64,000 nt of DNA from contig WBMQ01000013.1 of NCBI GenBank assembly GCA_016630905.1, forward strand, positions 620,001-684,000, given 5' to 3'. The stretch's first letter is position 1; each line of letters begins with the position of its first letter. This DNA is from Capillidium heterosporum. Its lineage: Eukaryota; Entomophthoromycota; Entomophthoromycetes; Entomophthorales; Capillidiaceae. The position numbers were made by a program, and so were the translations under genes. Positions 10,674-22,673 of this stretch are shown one piece after another. The notes below the pieces were generated by a model that was not told the origin of the DNA, did no database searches, and saw nothing but the letters and a program-made list of their open reading frames with translations.

Positions 10674-13580
10674 TATACGTTAAATATAAGCAAAATTAAA
10701 GTTGTTGAGAAAGCTGGTACAGTTGAGTTTGCTCCCTTTAATTGTAGTATCTGTCGCATATATATAAGTCCAAAACTAATACTGACTAAATAAAGGTATA
10801 GATTTTTGAATACTTTGGATTTTAAAATAACCTTTGAAACCCAAGTTCCAATCAAAAATTAAACTCAATTCTGTTTGGAATCAATAGAAAATATAAGCAT
10901 TAATATTCATTACCAAAATTAATAAATTAAACAAACTTTTGTCTGCTAATTTCGAACAATAAACCTTCAATCTTGTAGCAGAAGATTGGTTGATATGTGA
11001 ACAAATTAGACCTACCAATACTAGCTAAAATTGGTTAACATAGACGGTATAGTTTCAATTCCATTCCATAGCAAAATGCTCCTGGTATCTAGGTAATATA
11101 TTTATCTCCATCGGTAGACGCGTAATTACACCTACTTTCTATATAACACGGCATTTTGGTGAAACCTGCTTGCCAACAAACTTAAAGACTTTACGTTATT
11201 GGATGGCAGATTTGAGATGTAAGACAAAGATTTGTAATAAGATGGAAGAGGGTTGGAGTATAAGGTTCGGGTGACCTACCATTAAAACATACTTTGAATA
11301 ATTGTTGGGATGGTGCAATTTCTTTTATATTTTTAATAATTTGGTAGGATCAGGCTGCTATTAGATACAGCTTACTCCTTTGGGCTTAATAATGGGATGG
11401 ATGGCATCTCTATTCTAAACGAATAGAGATAAGCTATGTATTACCTTTTATTGACATCAATTAACACCCGGGTTAAGCATATTTAAGGAAAGTTTTAACC
11501 TACATGCTCAGGGGTATAATGATAGCGACCCAATATACTAAGTGAGCCTACTTTATTGGATATAGTATTTTACCCTAACAAGTATCTATTCAACTACAAT
11601 CTAAAGATAGTGAAGTTTAAACTATATTTATAGATAGCTTATCAACTAAGCCACCTTTTACAATTGAGATAATGGAATAGCCAACTTGCTATGTAATTAT
11701 ATTAATTTCTCAAAGGATTAGTTCTAACATCTACTCAAAATTGTATAAATTTAAAATCAACTATCGTTCCATAGTTATAATTGTTTGACTACCATTCAAA
11801 ATATCTAGAGTATATTTGATCATAGCTGCTGTATTAAACTTGGCTACCTTTATCTAAAAATAGTATTCATTAAGGTATTCCATATTTATAGGTAGGACTT
11901 TCAATAGTTTCCAAAATTTGCTACTATTAATACCGTTATATATAGCTTTTAATTTGGAATTAGATTTATTGATCTAATATGTGTTTTGATTCTAATATCA
12001 ATATACATTAATTTGAACTTTGCTTTTACCTCCAGCTATTGATCATTTTAAATCATTTGGTTAGTATTCATACCTTTATCAACTCTACTTTAGCAAAACT
12101 AGCTTGAAGCATATAACATTTACAATTGCAATCGTAGTTTATAGATTTTGTAAGTAGCTCCAAAGCTAGTAATAAATGGTACTACATTCGAACCAAACCC
12201 TATATTAGCATTACTCAAAGCAATACAGTTTGGTTGTACATTTAAATCTAATAAAATATTTCACTTATTGAGCAACATAGTTTCGAAATTCTACAGTTTG
12301 CCAATTTGGAATGCAATTCCTATTCGATTTTTGATGTAATTGGAGTTCAAATGTCCTATCCATACAGAAAACCATCCCTCAGTCCGATATTGAGATATAG
12401 GCTTCTAAACAAAAAGCATAATTTAAATTTGAACTTTGAATGCTATATACTTTATACTTAATTAGATAGGTAGAAACCTACAGTTTAATCAATGTCTTTC
12501 TATTTTCTAATCTATAAGCAATCATCTCCTGGGCTTAGTTGCACAATTTTGCTATCCATGTTAGTAGAATTACTTTGAAACTTACAACTATAACTTTCCA
12601 CAATCTTCAAGCTTACCTTTGAAGAACATATAACCACTTCATATACTAAAAACGCTTAAAAATATATATTGTAGCCATTTTAATAGAAAACGCAATACTA
12701 ATATTTTGTAATTTGCATATCAAAGTTCCTATAATTGCATTGTGCTAAAACATCATAAATTTAAAAAATTCAAGTTAAAACTAAAATTTGGATTGAAAAG
12801 TTGAACTTCTTTATTACTATAACGAAAGATGAGTTTTAGAAGAGTACTCTTTCCAGATTTCAAAGGTAGTTAATAGATTTAAATTCAAGTTACGAAAGGT
12901 TTGTTGTAAATCGATAGACGATAGAAGCTTCAAAGGATGAAATAAATTAAGGTAGATTTTCAATCTTATCCAAGGCAAATCAATTTAAATTAGAGATACA
13001 TGCAGGTAACCTTAGCTTTATTTGTTTAACAAATTTGAAACTTGGTTTGTTTACTTTGAATATATATCATCTTTACTATATTTAAAAAAACGTTTTTGAC
13101 TCATAACCTATAAATAGTACTAGTACATGTCAATTTTTTAATAAAACATGACTCGACAACGTTGTAAAGCAAGTTATACAATAATGTATTAGATTTTTGA
13201 AAGAAAGTGCAAGACAGTCTATTAGGTTTAAGTGATTATTAAGTTGGTTGCTATTTAGTTAAGAGTACTGAAGGTGACAATTCATTTGATTGTGAAAAAA
13301 GCCGGTGAGTGTAGTGTACTTGGAGGCTTAAAGAATTGGTTAAAGGCATCGATTTTGAGATGTAACATAACTACTAATCTGTATAGGTTATTACCTCACT
13401 TTTATCATCTACTAACCTAAAATTCACCTATATCTCCATTTCATCAAACATATACCAATAAAATCAATTATTAAAATATACATATACCCTAGTCAACAAT
13501 CTTAAAAAGTATGATTCCAGCTATTTATTACCAGTTATACGAAGCTTAATCCCCCCCACCTATTATTAGTTTTGATATAT
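10674..13580. other. 2.9-kb gene-free interval
   Basis: Highly AT-rich sequence without a long frame in any phase. It contains the upstream region of the MATE gene and the 3' flank of the RA-PH-PH gene. I see nothing else. Confidence 0.6.
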
Positions 13581-15806
13581 TTACTTACGCTTGAACCACA
13601 AAAACTTGCTCGACGATTTAACTTTCAAACCTTGGATGACATCAGGTGAAGCTTCACTAGGAGCTGAGCAACTAGACCGAGCATCTATACTAGCACTCAA
13701 ATTATGACTTTGGTGGAGTAAGTTGCTGTTGGGATTGACGCGCATGGTATGCAACCTTTCACGTTCCCTTGAATCTTCAATCAATAGTTTATCCAAGGGA
13801 GTTAAGACCTGATCGTTGGAACTGGATGTAGGCAGCAATAACGAGTGTTGGATCTCCTGATGGATGCTCGATTTTAAACTTATTTCCAAGGGGGTTAATT
13901 CATTCAACTCGTCAATATCTTCGTACCGTTTAGGTTCATTGTCACGTTCGTTAGTTGAGCTTTGGTCTCTGGATTTTTGAGAGTCGGTAGGTCGGTTCTT
14001 GATAAAGGCACTAAACCGATTGGAAGCGTTGGATTTGGTGCGAGTTGATGGTGGGTTAGGTACCGATGGCTTAGTCTTGTTTGATTTAGCGAGCTTGCTG
14101 AAGCTGAACAAAGAGGAGGAAGTTAAACTGGTGGAAACAGTCTTGGATGACGACTTCAACTCTTTCTTGTTAAGATCTTTGACATCCTTGATTTCAATTT
14201 CGATGTTGGCTATACTTTCTAAAGCTATCCTCCAGTTATCCCAGTCCTCTTTCTCCTCAACGTACAGGTACTCGGTATTGAGTTGAGATCCATTAGTTTG
14301 ATTGATCCAGGTGTTGACTTTCATAGGCAAAGATTTAGTTGATGATATAATAGATTTAAAATCGGTGCCCTTTTTAGCTTTGGTCTGGGGCATGAAGCTG
14401 TCGCTAGCTTGCTTATCTTTGATCTGGAAAAAGTACTTGTCCAAGTTGATATAGGCAACGACGTCTACGGTGTGTAATGATATTATCTTGGCTGGGTTGT
14501 TGGATTTGTCGAATCTATCCGACTTGTAGCAGGAGAGTTCCTTACCCCGCAGTACGAAATACCGTTCCCGGAAGGCATGGGTGATAGGCGTGCGCCTGAA
14601 CATAAAGCCCGCTTTGATGCGCATGACGCCAGCACCGCTTGCATCTTCGTTACTATTAATGGAGCCGTTCTCTGACGTGTTGAGGTTGAAGGAGCCGTCG
14701 TCCGATTCGGAGAGAGCACTGGAAGTTATCTTGGAGCTGGTTTGAGTAACTGGTTGGACATTATGGTTAGCGGCGTGGTTGTCGTTGACTTCACGGTGTA
14801 AAGTTATGAATATCCGCCTCCAGTGGTCCAAGTCGTCGGGGGTGAAGGCGCGGAGCCACCAGCATTTGTCGGCAAAACGGATCATCAGACACGACTCGTT
14901 ACCGTTAGCTTGGTTGGGAAAGGCTGAAGTTTCTTGGACCTGAAAAGGGCGGCCTAAATCGGCACTACCGGCTGCATTGGGATCCTTCTTTTTCTTGAAG
15001 TACCAAATGCTCCGCCCCTGCAGCACAAACCACCTTGACCTCCAGCTGGGATTAATGCCGTTTCTAAGCTTGTAGAGATACCCTTCGGCGTAGTGTTCAA
15101 AATACATGCTAGGTTGTATGAAAATGAACTCGTTGCGCAACTGTAGCTCAAGCACATCTAGTGGTCTCAAGTTGTAAGAATTGAGCCTTCGGAAATCGTC
15201 CAGCCAGTGCCCTGCCGTGTTCCAAAACAGCGCGTATTCAGACCTCCATGGCTTTTCTTTTGAAGACGTTGATTCGGGGTTTGAGTTTTTTAATACAATA
15301 GAGTCATTGGAATCAGAGTTGGTGTAGGAAGTTTCTTCAGTTATAGGGCGATCCCCCTGCATCAAACCACACTTGATGAGGCATATGTCTCTCACCTGTG
15401 ATACCGTCAAAGTGTTCTGAAACGTGATCGTTTGCCAGAGATCCCTAGCTACATATCGAACCTTCAACTTTATGACCGTCTCCATGGATGCTCGTTGAGG
15501 TTTCCTAGAGTAAGGCATGGCGAAGTTGGTGCTGCCAGTTTCGGCATCGGGATACTTGCTCTCCCGCATGGAGCCTTCACTTTCAATACTCTTGGAACTT
15601 AGTGCGTCGTCGACTAGGAGGAGTTGGTTCTGCTTCATTTTGAGTACTTTCAAATCTTTGGAAACTTCCATGTGGTAGAAGCTGTCGCTAGGCTCGGAGT
15701 ACGGGGTCTTGGGACCACTGTTAGTTGAAGATGTTGGCGAGTGATCGGACTTTTCTTTGTCGGCTCTGTAGTAATTTTCAGGTTGTTTCGTACCAACACT
15801 GGACAT
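13581..15806 (-). CDS. RA-PH-PH domain adaptor protein
   Basis: An intronless frame of 741 residues. Residues 1-108 are Ser/Thr-rich and low in complexity. Residues 110-224 look like a Ras-associating or ubiquitin-like fold (VIKLKVRYVARDLWQTITF to RPLDVLELQLRNE). A first PH domain covers about 238-337 (EGYLYKLRNG, then RWFVLQGRSIWYF, ending DHWRRIFITL). A second covers about 396-531 (AGFMFRRTP, then RYFVLRGKELSCY, ending DWDNWRIALESI). The tail is Ser-rich and disordered and ends in basic residues. PH domains bind phosphoinositides or proteins, and RA domains bind Ras-type GTPases. A membrane-recruited adaptor in Ras or Rap signalling is therefore likely. The RA assignment is weaker than the PH ones. 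Confidence 0.8.
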   Translation of the reverse strand: MSSVGTKQPENYYRADKEKSDHSPTSSTNSGPKTPYSEPSDSFYHMEVSKDLKVLKMKQNQLLLVDDALSSKSIESEGSMRESKYPDAETGSTNFAMPYSRKPQRASMETVIKLKVRYVARDLWQTITFQNTLTVSQVRDICLIKCGLMQGDRPITEETSYTNSDSNDSIVLKNSNPESTSSKEKPWRSEYALFWNTAGHWLDDFRRLNSYNLRPLDVLELQLRNEFIFIQPSMYFEHYAEGYLYKLRNGINPSWRSRWFVLQGRSIWYFKKKKDPNAAGSADLGRPFQVQETSAFPNQANGNESCLMIRFADKCWWLRAFTPDDLDHWRRIFITLHREVNDNHAANHNVQPVTQTSSKITSSALSESDDGSFNLNTSENGSINSNEDASGAGVMRIKAGFMFRRTPITHAFRERYFVLRGKELSCYKSDRFDKSNNPAKIISLHTVDVVAYINLDKYFFQIKDKQASDSFMPQTKAKKGTDFKSIISSTKSLPMKVNTWINQTNGSQLNTEYLYVEEKEDWDNWRIALESIANIEIEIKDVKDLNKKELKSSSKTVSTSLTSSSLFSFSKLAKSNKTKPSVPNPPSTRTKSNASNRFSAFIKNRPTDSQKSRDQSSTNERDNEPKRYEDIDELNELTPLEISLKSSIHQEIQHSLLLPTSSSNDQVLTPLDKLLIEDSRERERLHTMRVNPNSNLLHQSHNLSASIDARSSCSAPSEASPDVIQGLKVKSSSKFLWFKRK

Positions 15807-17622
15807 TAGGTAAGTAAGTACGAAAGGTTAGTAGAAATAGTTTTGTAGAGATGGGTTTTGGGAAGAGGTTTATGGATGTAGTGTTTATACTTGAAATAAA
15901 GTTTTAGGATGGAATTAGATTTACCCCTAAGGCACTCCCTTAAATCAACCCAATTTTAGTTAATCGATGGATCGATTTCAAAAGTTAGATCTCAGCCTGC
16001 AGAACTATATTAGTAAGTACGAGATGAGTTAAACACTTTACTAAATATCTTAAACAGCATTGTGTAGCTCATTTGCAGACATGGAAAATTAAAACCTATA
16101 CCAGCTCTAATGTAGCTATCCTTTTAAGGGATTGCAAATAGCTATTTACAATTAAAATACTTCATTTTTAGTATAGGTAATATACTTATTTTAAAGTTGA
16201 GTGGGGTAGTAATAGGAAATATGTAGTATAAAGGGTAACCAACGACCTAAAAAGTTTAAATGACCATTATTTCAACGCTTTAATTGCACTTGATAGGATG
16301 ACGTAAATTATACCTACTTACTTTTAAGGCTACTTTCGATACCTTGCTGGGGTAGCAAGGTTTCAAGAGAAAACAATAGTTGGCACGTTAAAAGAATCGT
16401 AATATAAATTTACTTGTCCATCTCATATTGAATAGCCCTATTGATAGAATCCTTTGACATCCAATACGGCACCCCTTTATTTTGAATTCTAGTTTTGGCT
16501 TCATATCCCCTTGACGGGGCTTTCCAAGCCAATAGATAAATGCTTTTGGATCTGAAGTAGGGAAAAGTAATCCATCGGCTTTAATGTGGTTGATGTAGGT
16601 GTAGATTGGCATATAGTGAGTGCAGTATAAATTTGCGCTTTGATCTCGAATTACATCTTACCAGTCTATAGAGTTTGCTTTTAGGTTGAAAGCTGCCTGA
16701 TATTGGAACCAACAAGCTATGTGGGACTCTACATATACTTTTTCAACAGGCACTGCAATGTATAGATAACTTTTTACAAGCTACTATAAGTCCTACACCC
16801 TTTCACCGAACTAGAGATATGATCAAAGTTAAATAGCTAGATAGAAGGTCTCTTAGCTTTCTAGCCAAGATATCGGTAGCAAAGGTATACAACTTTTAAT
16901 TTTTATAACACAGTTTTAAAACACAAATTTATTTTACATCGATCGATAATTAACAATCGCACACCCAAGGATCTAAAGACCCTATTTCCAATAGTATGGT
17001 AATCCAAGTAATAGTTGAAGTTAACTCGTCTAAACCGATTTTGGACGCTGCAACCATATCTCCTTTAAGGAATTTTAGTTTAAGGAGATCCTCCTTCACC
17101 ACTACAAAGCTATATTGATTGGTAGTTAGGAAAAGCTGCTTGAGGTAGTTATTATACTTTCTAATACGACTTTAGATCACCTTTATATATAATTTTAGCT
17201 TACATTTAATGGGAATTAGCTGACCATTGAGTTAAATTTGCAAGTGTTGACTTATGATGTACAATTTGTTGGCTTCAATTCAAACTAATAATGAGAGTCC
17301 AGGAAATAGCAGAGGTAAGCCAAATTGACTTGGAGATATATGCCTTTATAGAATGTAAGATTATTATATTTAAAGGTTCAACTATATTTGCAAAGTAGTA
17401 AATTTTATACAATAGCTATTCTCTGATAGAAGTCATGTATCAACACCAATGTAAAATTCATGTGTTGAAATATATTTTCTGTAATAATACTGGATCGTTT
17501 ATTTAAAGTATGAACCTATTCGGTAAATTTATGAAGCTTTAGTTTAATATGGTCATAGTAATTTGTGCGATTTGCGAAATATTTCCTTGGATCCACCGTG
17601 CTAAATTTTCTTCAAAATCGGT
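15807..17622. other. Intergenic between divergent genes
   Basis: About 1.8 kb between the divergently transcribed RA-PH-PH gene and the DnaJ gene. A 74-codon frame at 16388-16612 on the minus strand shows no motif. Nothing else is recognised. Confidence 0.55.
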
Positions 17623-17630
17623 GAATTTTC
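17623..17630 (+). promoter_or_regulatory. Candidate heat-shock element before the DnaJ gene
   Basis: GAATTTTC matches the nGAAnnTTCn unit bound by heat-shock factor and lies 131 bases before the DnaJ start. Only one clean unit is visible, and functional elements usually have three, so this is weak. Confidence 0.3.
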
Positions 17631-17760
17631 ACACTCTGGGTTAGAAAATTAAATCTAAATTGGCGTGGCCACACTTCACTCATCGAAATAACTCCTACAC
17701 CAAGCTCAACTTGAAATAAGCTACAATTCAACTTCGATAACCTTAAGGAACAGTTGAAAG

Positions 17761-19088
17761 ATGGTCAAGGAAACCAAATACTATGACGTACTGTCTGTAG
17801 ACCCCCAATGCTCCGACTCTCAACTTAAAAAAGCGTACTACAAGTTAGCAAAGGTTTATCACCCCGATAAAGTAAGTAATTTCCTATTCAAGCTATCATT
17901 ATCTTTACATTTTCAAGTTACATGTTAAATTTACTTTATTATTAATTCCAGAACCCAGAAGCTGGAGATAAATTTAAAGAGATCTCCCATGCTTACGAAG
18001 TATTGAGCGACCCCCAGAAACGGGATATCTACGACCGATTGGGTGAAGATGGGTTGAACGGGGAAGGGGATGTAGGTATGAATCCAGAAGATTTGTTCTC
18101 CCACATCTTTGGTGGTGGTATGTTTGGTGGAGGTCAGCGACGCCAACCTTCAGGACCCCCCAAGAGCAGAGATATCGGCCACCAACTTTCGGTAACTTTG
18201 AGCGATTTGTACACTGGCAAAGTCGTCCAAGTTCCCATCCAAACGCGATCAGTTTGTACGGTCTGTGACGGCCGCGGTGGTCAAGCCGGCTCAACTCAAG
18301 TCTGCGACCTGTGCCAAGGCCATGGTATCAAGGTGGAGTACCGTCAGATGGGTCCACTCGTCCAGCAAGTGCAGTTGCCATGTCAGGCCTGCAACGGTGA
18401 AGGTGAGCTTATGAGCGAAGCGGGACGATGCAAAAACTGCGAGGGGAACAAGTTGGTGACTATAGATAAGCAGTTAGAAGTCGTTATCCAACCGGGTATG
18501 AAGTCCAACGAGCAAATTCGTTTTGAAAACATGGGTGACCATCTACCAGGCACGGTTCCAGGTTCCATAGTCGTTCTGTTAGAGCAGGAGCCCCACGAAA
18601 CTTTTATGCGTAAGGGTAACGACCTACACATCGATATCAGCATCAAACTGGTCACCGCTCTAACTGGTGGGAAATTCGTAATTCGTCACCTTGATGGACG
18701 TGACTTGGTAGTTACTATAATTACTGGAGAAGTTATCACTTCAGGTAAGTTTTTGATTATCCACTTTTTGCTTAACTTTCAAATAGGTGAAATAAAATGT
18801 ATCGAAGGAGAAGGTATGCCCGCTTATCAGAACATGAGCCGCGGAAACCTGTACATCAAATTCAAAGTAGAGTTCCCACCCGCCAACTGGTTGTCGGCCC
18901 AAGGATTGACCCAGCTTACTTCCCTCCTACCCCCAGTTGATCCCCTACCCGAAGTCAGCCCTAACTCCGAGGAGGTTGTTCTCTCCAACGTTGACCCCAG
19001 CCAGTTCGCCAGGGCCAACGACATGTACGAGCAGTCCGATGACGAGGATATGCAGCAGCAGGAGGGTGCTCAATGCGTCCAACAATAA
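17761..19088 (+). CDS. YDJ1: Type I DnaJ/Hsp40 co-chaperone with CaaX end
   Basis: Three exons (17761-17871, 17952-18744, 18787-19088) give 401 residues. The J domain (1-65) has the HPD motif at residues 34-36, which activates Hsp70 ATPase. A Gly/Phe segment follows at about 75-105. The zinc-finger domain has four CxxC pairs (139/142, 155/158, 181/184, 197/200); the last lacks the usual GxG. Two beta-barrel substrate domains and an acidic, Gln-rich tail complete the protein. The C-terminus CVQQ is a CaaX prenylation signal, as in yeast Ydj1. It should therefore be a cytosolic and ER/peripheral-membrane Hsp70 partner. The first intron is 80 nt. The second is 42 nt and stop-free. Confidence 0.93.
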
Positions 19089-19551
19089 TTACGATCGTAT
19101 TTTCAAATTGATTTCAAGTCTATCTTCTATTTTCAAGCAACCTTTTCGATAAAAGGCTAGTGTTTCAAACGAACATATAACTATATTTGTTAAAGTAAAT
19201 TAGTGTATGATAAATTGTATTTGATATACACCTTTTGTTTAAATTTTAGTCAGTAGTTCGAATTAGTTTGTTAAATATCTGATATACAGCACGTAATATA
19301 TTTAAAAGTATATATTTATGTGCTTTTTAATCTTAAAGGTCCAGAAACTAGACATATATTGATTTTAAAATGAGAAACTTTTGTGAAACTACCTTAGTTT
19401 GAACTTTCAGAGTCTATAATAGGTAGTAAAAGCTGAGTTTTTCAAGACTATACCATAGTAAATGAATAAACAAAGCAATAGGATATATTAAACCACACCG
19501 TATACAAAATAGATAACTTTTTTATTTACAAATTTCCAAAAATGCCTATTG
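19089..19551. other. Convergent 3' spacer
   Basis: AT-rich 3' flanks of the DnaJ gene and the converging PH-domain gene. No further feature is seen. Confidence 0.6.
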
Positions 19552-20343
19552 CTACGTACCACTAATATTGACCGATGATTTCAATATGGTGATCCAATCC
19601 TTTAACTCAGAAAAGCGATCGCATCTTATGTAGATGGAATTAAACTTGTTCTTGAATGTCAACTTGACGGCACACTTATCCTGCTCCAAAGTATCATCAA
19701 CCTCACCGGTAGTGATACAGTTGTTGTTATCCAGATTTATCGTTTCAAGCTTTGACAGTAAGCTGAACTTGTAGAATTTGTAGGTCATGGAGCTAGGTTC
19801 GTCGCTAGTAAAGAGGAACAGGTAGTTGCAGGTCAGTATACAGTAAAAAGATTTGAAGCTCAACTTGGTCGAAAGTAGCTTTAAACTAGAGTTGCTTTTG
19901 TACAACCAGCCTTCCTTCAAAACTAATTTTTTGTCAATAGACATGATGTTGAGATTATAAAAACTGTTGCTGAAGTTGTTGTAGTAATTGAAGATGTTGT
20001 ACTTGGAGATGCTACTGGAGTTTGTAGATGTTGTCGATAGGTTGGACATAGTTGAGCCTTTCCTAGCGTATCTGGGTGGTGTGTTGAAGCTGCTATCCAT
20101 CATCCCGATGATACTTGAGTGAGAACCTTTCCTACGATGCATTATGTCGCCTTGTTTTTGATTTCCATCCAACTTCTCGCTACACATATCGAGCTTCTTC
20201 ATAAGGAATAGGTACTCTTTGGGTAGGCTCAAGCTGATGTAGCTTTGCTTTGTATAGACGTTTTCCGATATATTCGATTGCAAAGTTTGTAATAGGTGGG
20301 TTACGAAGCGAAATGAGGGTTCGGTCGTTTCCATAATATCCAT
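19552..20343 (-). CDS. PH-domain protein
   Basis: An intronless frame of 263 residues. The first 140 residues are Ser/Asn-rich with no recognised fold. A PH domain covers about 142-259: it starts LKEGWLYKSNSSLKLL, has the core strand SFKSFYCILTCNYLFLFTSD, and ends with the diagnostic C-terminal helix containing Trp (FSELKDWITILKSSV). It probably binds phosphoinositides or a protein partner at a membrane. The start used is the ATG at 20343; an upstream exon cannot be excluded because the N-terminus has no known domain. It lies 3.7 kb from the larger RA-PH-PH gene but is not an obvious duplicate of it. Confidence 0.7.
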   Translation of the reverse strand: MDIMETTEPSFRFVTHLLQTLQSNISENVYTKQSYISLSLPKEYLFLMKKLDMCSEKLDGNQKQGDIMHRRKGSHSSIIGMMDSSFNTPPRYARKGSTMSNLSTTSTNSSSISKYNIFNYYNNFSNSFYNLNIMSIDKKLVLKEGWLYKSNSSLKLLSTKLSFKSFYCILTCNYLFLFTSDEPSSMTYKFYKFSLLSKLETINLDNNNCITTGEVDDTLEQDKCAVKLTFKNKFNSIYIRCDRFSELKDWITILKSSVNISGT

Positions 20344-21813
20344 TATAGCTGAAGCTACTTGTTGTTATGTTGATAAATTTGGCTGAAGTAGGGCCGCACA
20401 CTAACTAATTTATAACCTTCTGTTGTCTTAGACAGCCATTTACTACCGTAAAAAGTTGAGAGGTAAAAGAAACAACAAAGTTTCAAGGGCTGTTATCCAA
20501 ACATCAACTTTTAATAGCCACTCAGAGTTTCATTGTAATTGTGGGTTCCTTTCTAAACTTTTGCAAGTGAAACTAGGTTACTGATATAAATCGCTATTTT
20601 CTAGCATTTAGCGCTAAAATAGGGCTAAAAACCATCGAAAATGGATGGTGCAACTTGGATGAACTAATGTAATGATAAAGATGGGCTTACCTTCATGCGT
20701 AGTTGGGCGGTGCACTCCAAGTTGAAATGATAAAAAGCTGAAGGGTTACGGAAATTAAATTGAAGTTGCCAATATAGGTACTTTAAAGGTGCGGCCAACG
20801 GTGCTTTTATCACTAATAGACGATACTTAAGGCTGCGGGTACTGGGGAGCCGAAATATTTACTTTTAAAGGCAGTCCACCGAGTAACTGAAAATTTCCTT
20901 AGTCATTAGTTTGTCGCTCGGTCCGGTAAATATGGGTACTTTTCTATAAGCTCGACTATAAAAGGCCACCCCTCAGTTTCAGAAAGATGGTAATGCGACT
21001 AGGAACTGTAAGTTCCTAAAAAGCTTATCCAAAACTAATGCTTCCCAGGCCTTCACTAGGTTTCGAACTAACTAAAACAAGCAAGGAGGCCAATGGCAAT
21101 AAAAGTTAAAGCTACTAAACGGAAAACCGTCATCCAATAACTAATGGCACCACGAAGCCTCATTTTTCTAAAAGCTGGCTACCTTAAACTCAAACTTTGA
21201 AGGGATCAGATTCAAGGAACTTGATCAAATTATAACCGTACTGCTCATATATTCTCGGCAAAAATTTCAAGCTGAATGGACAAGGTTCATATTTAAGGAT
21301 GCTTATAAAATGTAAGCAAAGTTTAAAAGTTAGGTTTCCACCTCCTAGTTAGATTGGAAGATAACCATGCGTGCAGGCCTTGTGGAACTTTCAAGGTGGT
21401 GGAGGCATATGTAGTCCGGTTTCATTGGCTAGACAAAGTTTGAAATTTCGCACTATTTTTAACACCTGGTCGCTTAGCCTGATTAGATTACAAATCCTAC
21501 AATATTACCTTTTATGATCATAAAAATATATCAATTGCAATCACAAAAATATATCTTTTGTAATCATCAAACCATTTAAATAGAACAACGTAGGTCTACT
21601 GACTTTTCTCAATTGGCTGTATACGGATGCATACGTTATATATCTGCTAGCGATATATTCCAACTGTATTCATAGTATTCCGATAGGTAGTCTCCGTCAA
21701 AGCGAACATGAACTAAAATTTTCAATTAACTAATCCGCACATACACAGTTTGTTTAGGAGTTTGCACTCCGAAAGCAATATATAACGAAATATGTATCCC
21801 TGGATTCAAAAAG
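20344..21813. other. 1.5-kb intergenic, divergent promoters
   Basis: The region between two divergent genes. It is less AT-biased than other gaps near 20640-21100, but all frames are broken and I recognise no element. Confidence 0.5.
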
Positions 21814-21821
21814 TATATAAG
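21814..21821 (+). promoter_or_regulatory. TATA box of PRXL2-like copy 2
   Basis: TATATAAG lies 38 bases before the ATG at 21859, the same element and spacing as upstream of the Zn2Cys6 and M28 genes. The promoter of this frame-disrupted copy therefore looks intact. Confidence 0.5.
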
Positions 21822-21858
21822 TGTACCTTTAACTTCATTCCCTAAGCATCAATAGATC

Positions 21859-22673
21859 ATGAACTTCGACTCTGATATATCAACGTTGAACGACTGTAAG
21901 AGCTGCTTCAAGGATCATCACTCATACAGAAGCATTCCCAACTTGAAGCTACAGCTGGAAGATGCCCTCCACACACCTAAATCAAAGGGCCCCAACTTGT
22001 TCGACGGCATAAAGGTCAAGGATGCTAAAGGTGAGGAAGTCCTGTTGAGTGAGCTGTGGAACGATCGACCAGTTGTCCTTAAAGTCCTAGCGCGGCTGGA
22101 GTGTTCGTTCTGCAAAGCGGAAGCTCGTGATCTCAGTGACTTGAAACCGTACCTCGACTCGTTAGATGTCGGTTTAGCGGCCGTCGCCTTCGAAGATACT
22201 GACCTCATGACCTTCATATCAGGCTGGGTACTTGGCAGTGGGATATATTTTTGGACCCAGAACGTAAGGTCTACAAGGCAGCTGGGCTAAACAGACTGAC
22301 TTTCTTGCAGATACTCAACTCTTTCTCTCAACTAAGAACATTTAAGCTGATAAAGTACCTAGGTGGTAGAGGAGTTGAAGGAAGCTCTAAAGGAGATACT
22401 AAGCAACTTGGTGGCACTTTTATTATTAACACATCAGGAGAGATCATCTATCAGTTTAAGCCAGGACACTCGACAACTTCTCCCGATTTGAAAGAGCTAT
22501 ATGAAGTAGTTGGCGGGAATCCAGAGGATTTAGATACCAGAGACTTTTTGACTTACCCTTTTAGCTTTACTCGGGAACAGAATAGTTACCTTCGCAAACA
22601 CCTATACAATATTTCTAATTATGTTAAAACTTTCACCAATGAGTTCAAATCTGGTAAACCCAAATATGGTTGA
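21859..22673 (+). CDS. PRXL2-like protein, copy 2, frame-disrupted
   Basis: This paralogue of the gene at 7843 is split into two frames. Frame one (from 21859) carries the N-terminal CxxC and the redox CxxC (ECSFCKAEARDLSD), then goes wrong after MTFIS. Frame two (from about 22235 to 22673) resumes with the family sequence (WDIFLDPERKVYKAAG, later QLGGTFIINTSGEIIYQF) to a normal stop. Aligned to its paralogues, the stretch 22221-22235 has two surplus bases, one near GGCTGGG and one in TACTTGG. The only GT-AG pair there would be an 11-nt intron, far below the sizes seen here. Both halves are otherwise well conserved, and AATAAA follows at 22716. It is either a recent pseudogene or an assembly error. 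Confidence 0.75.

Noticed and set aside
17974-18294. 106-codon minus-strand frame opposite the DnaJ gene
   Set aside because: A mirror of the conserved DnaJ zinc-finger and G/F coding sequence.
22229-22239. 11-nt GT...AG segment as an intron in PRXL2-like copy 2
   Set aside because: Its removal restores frame but deletes conserved residues, and 11 nt is far below any spliceosomal intron here (minimum about 35 nt).
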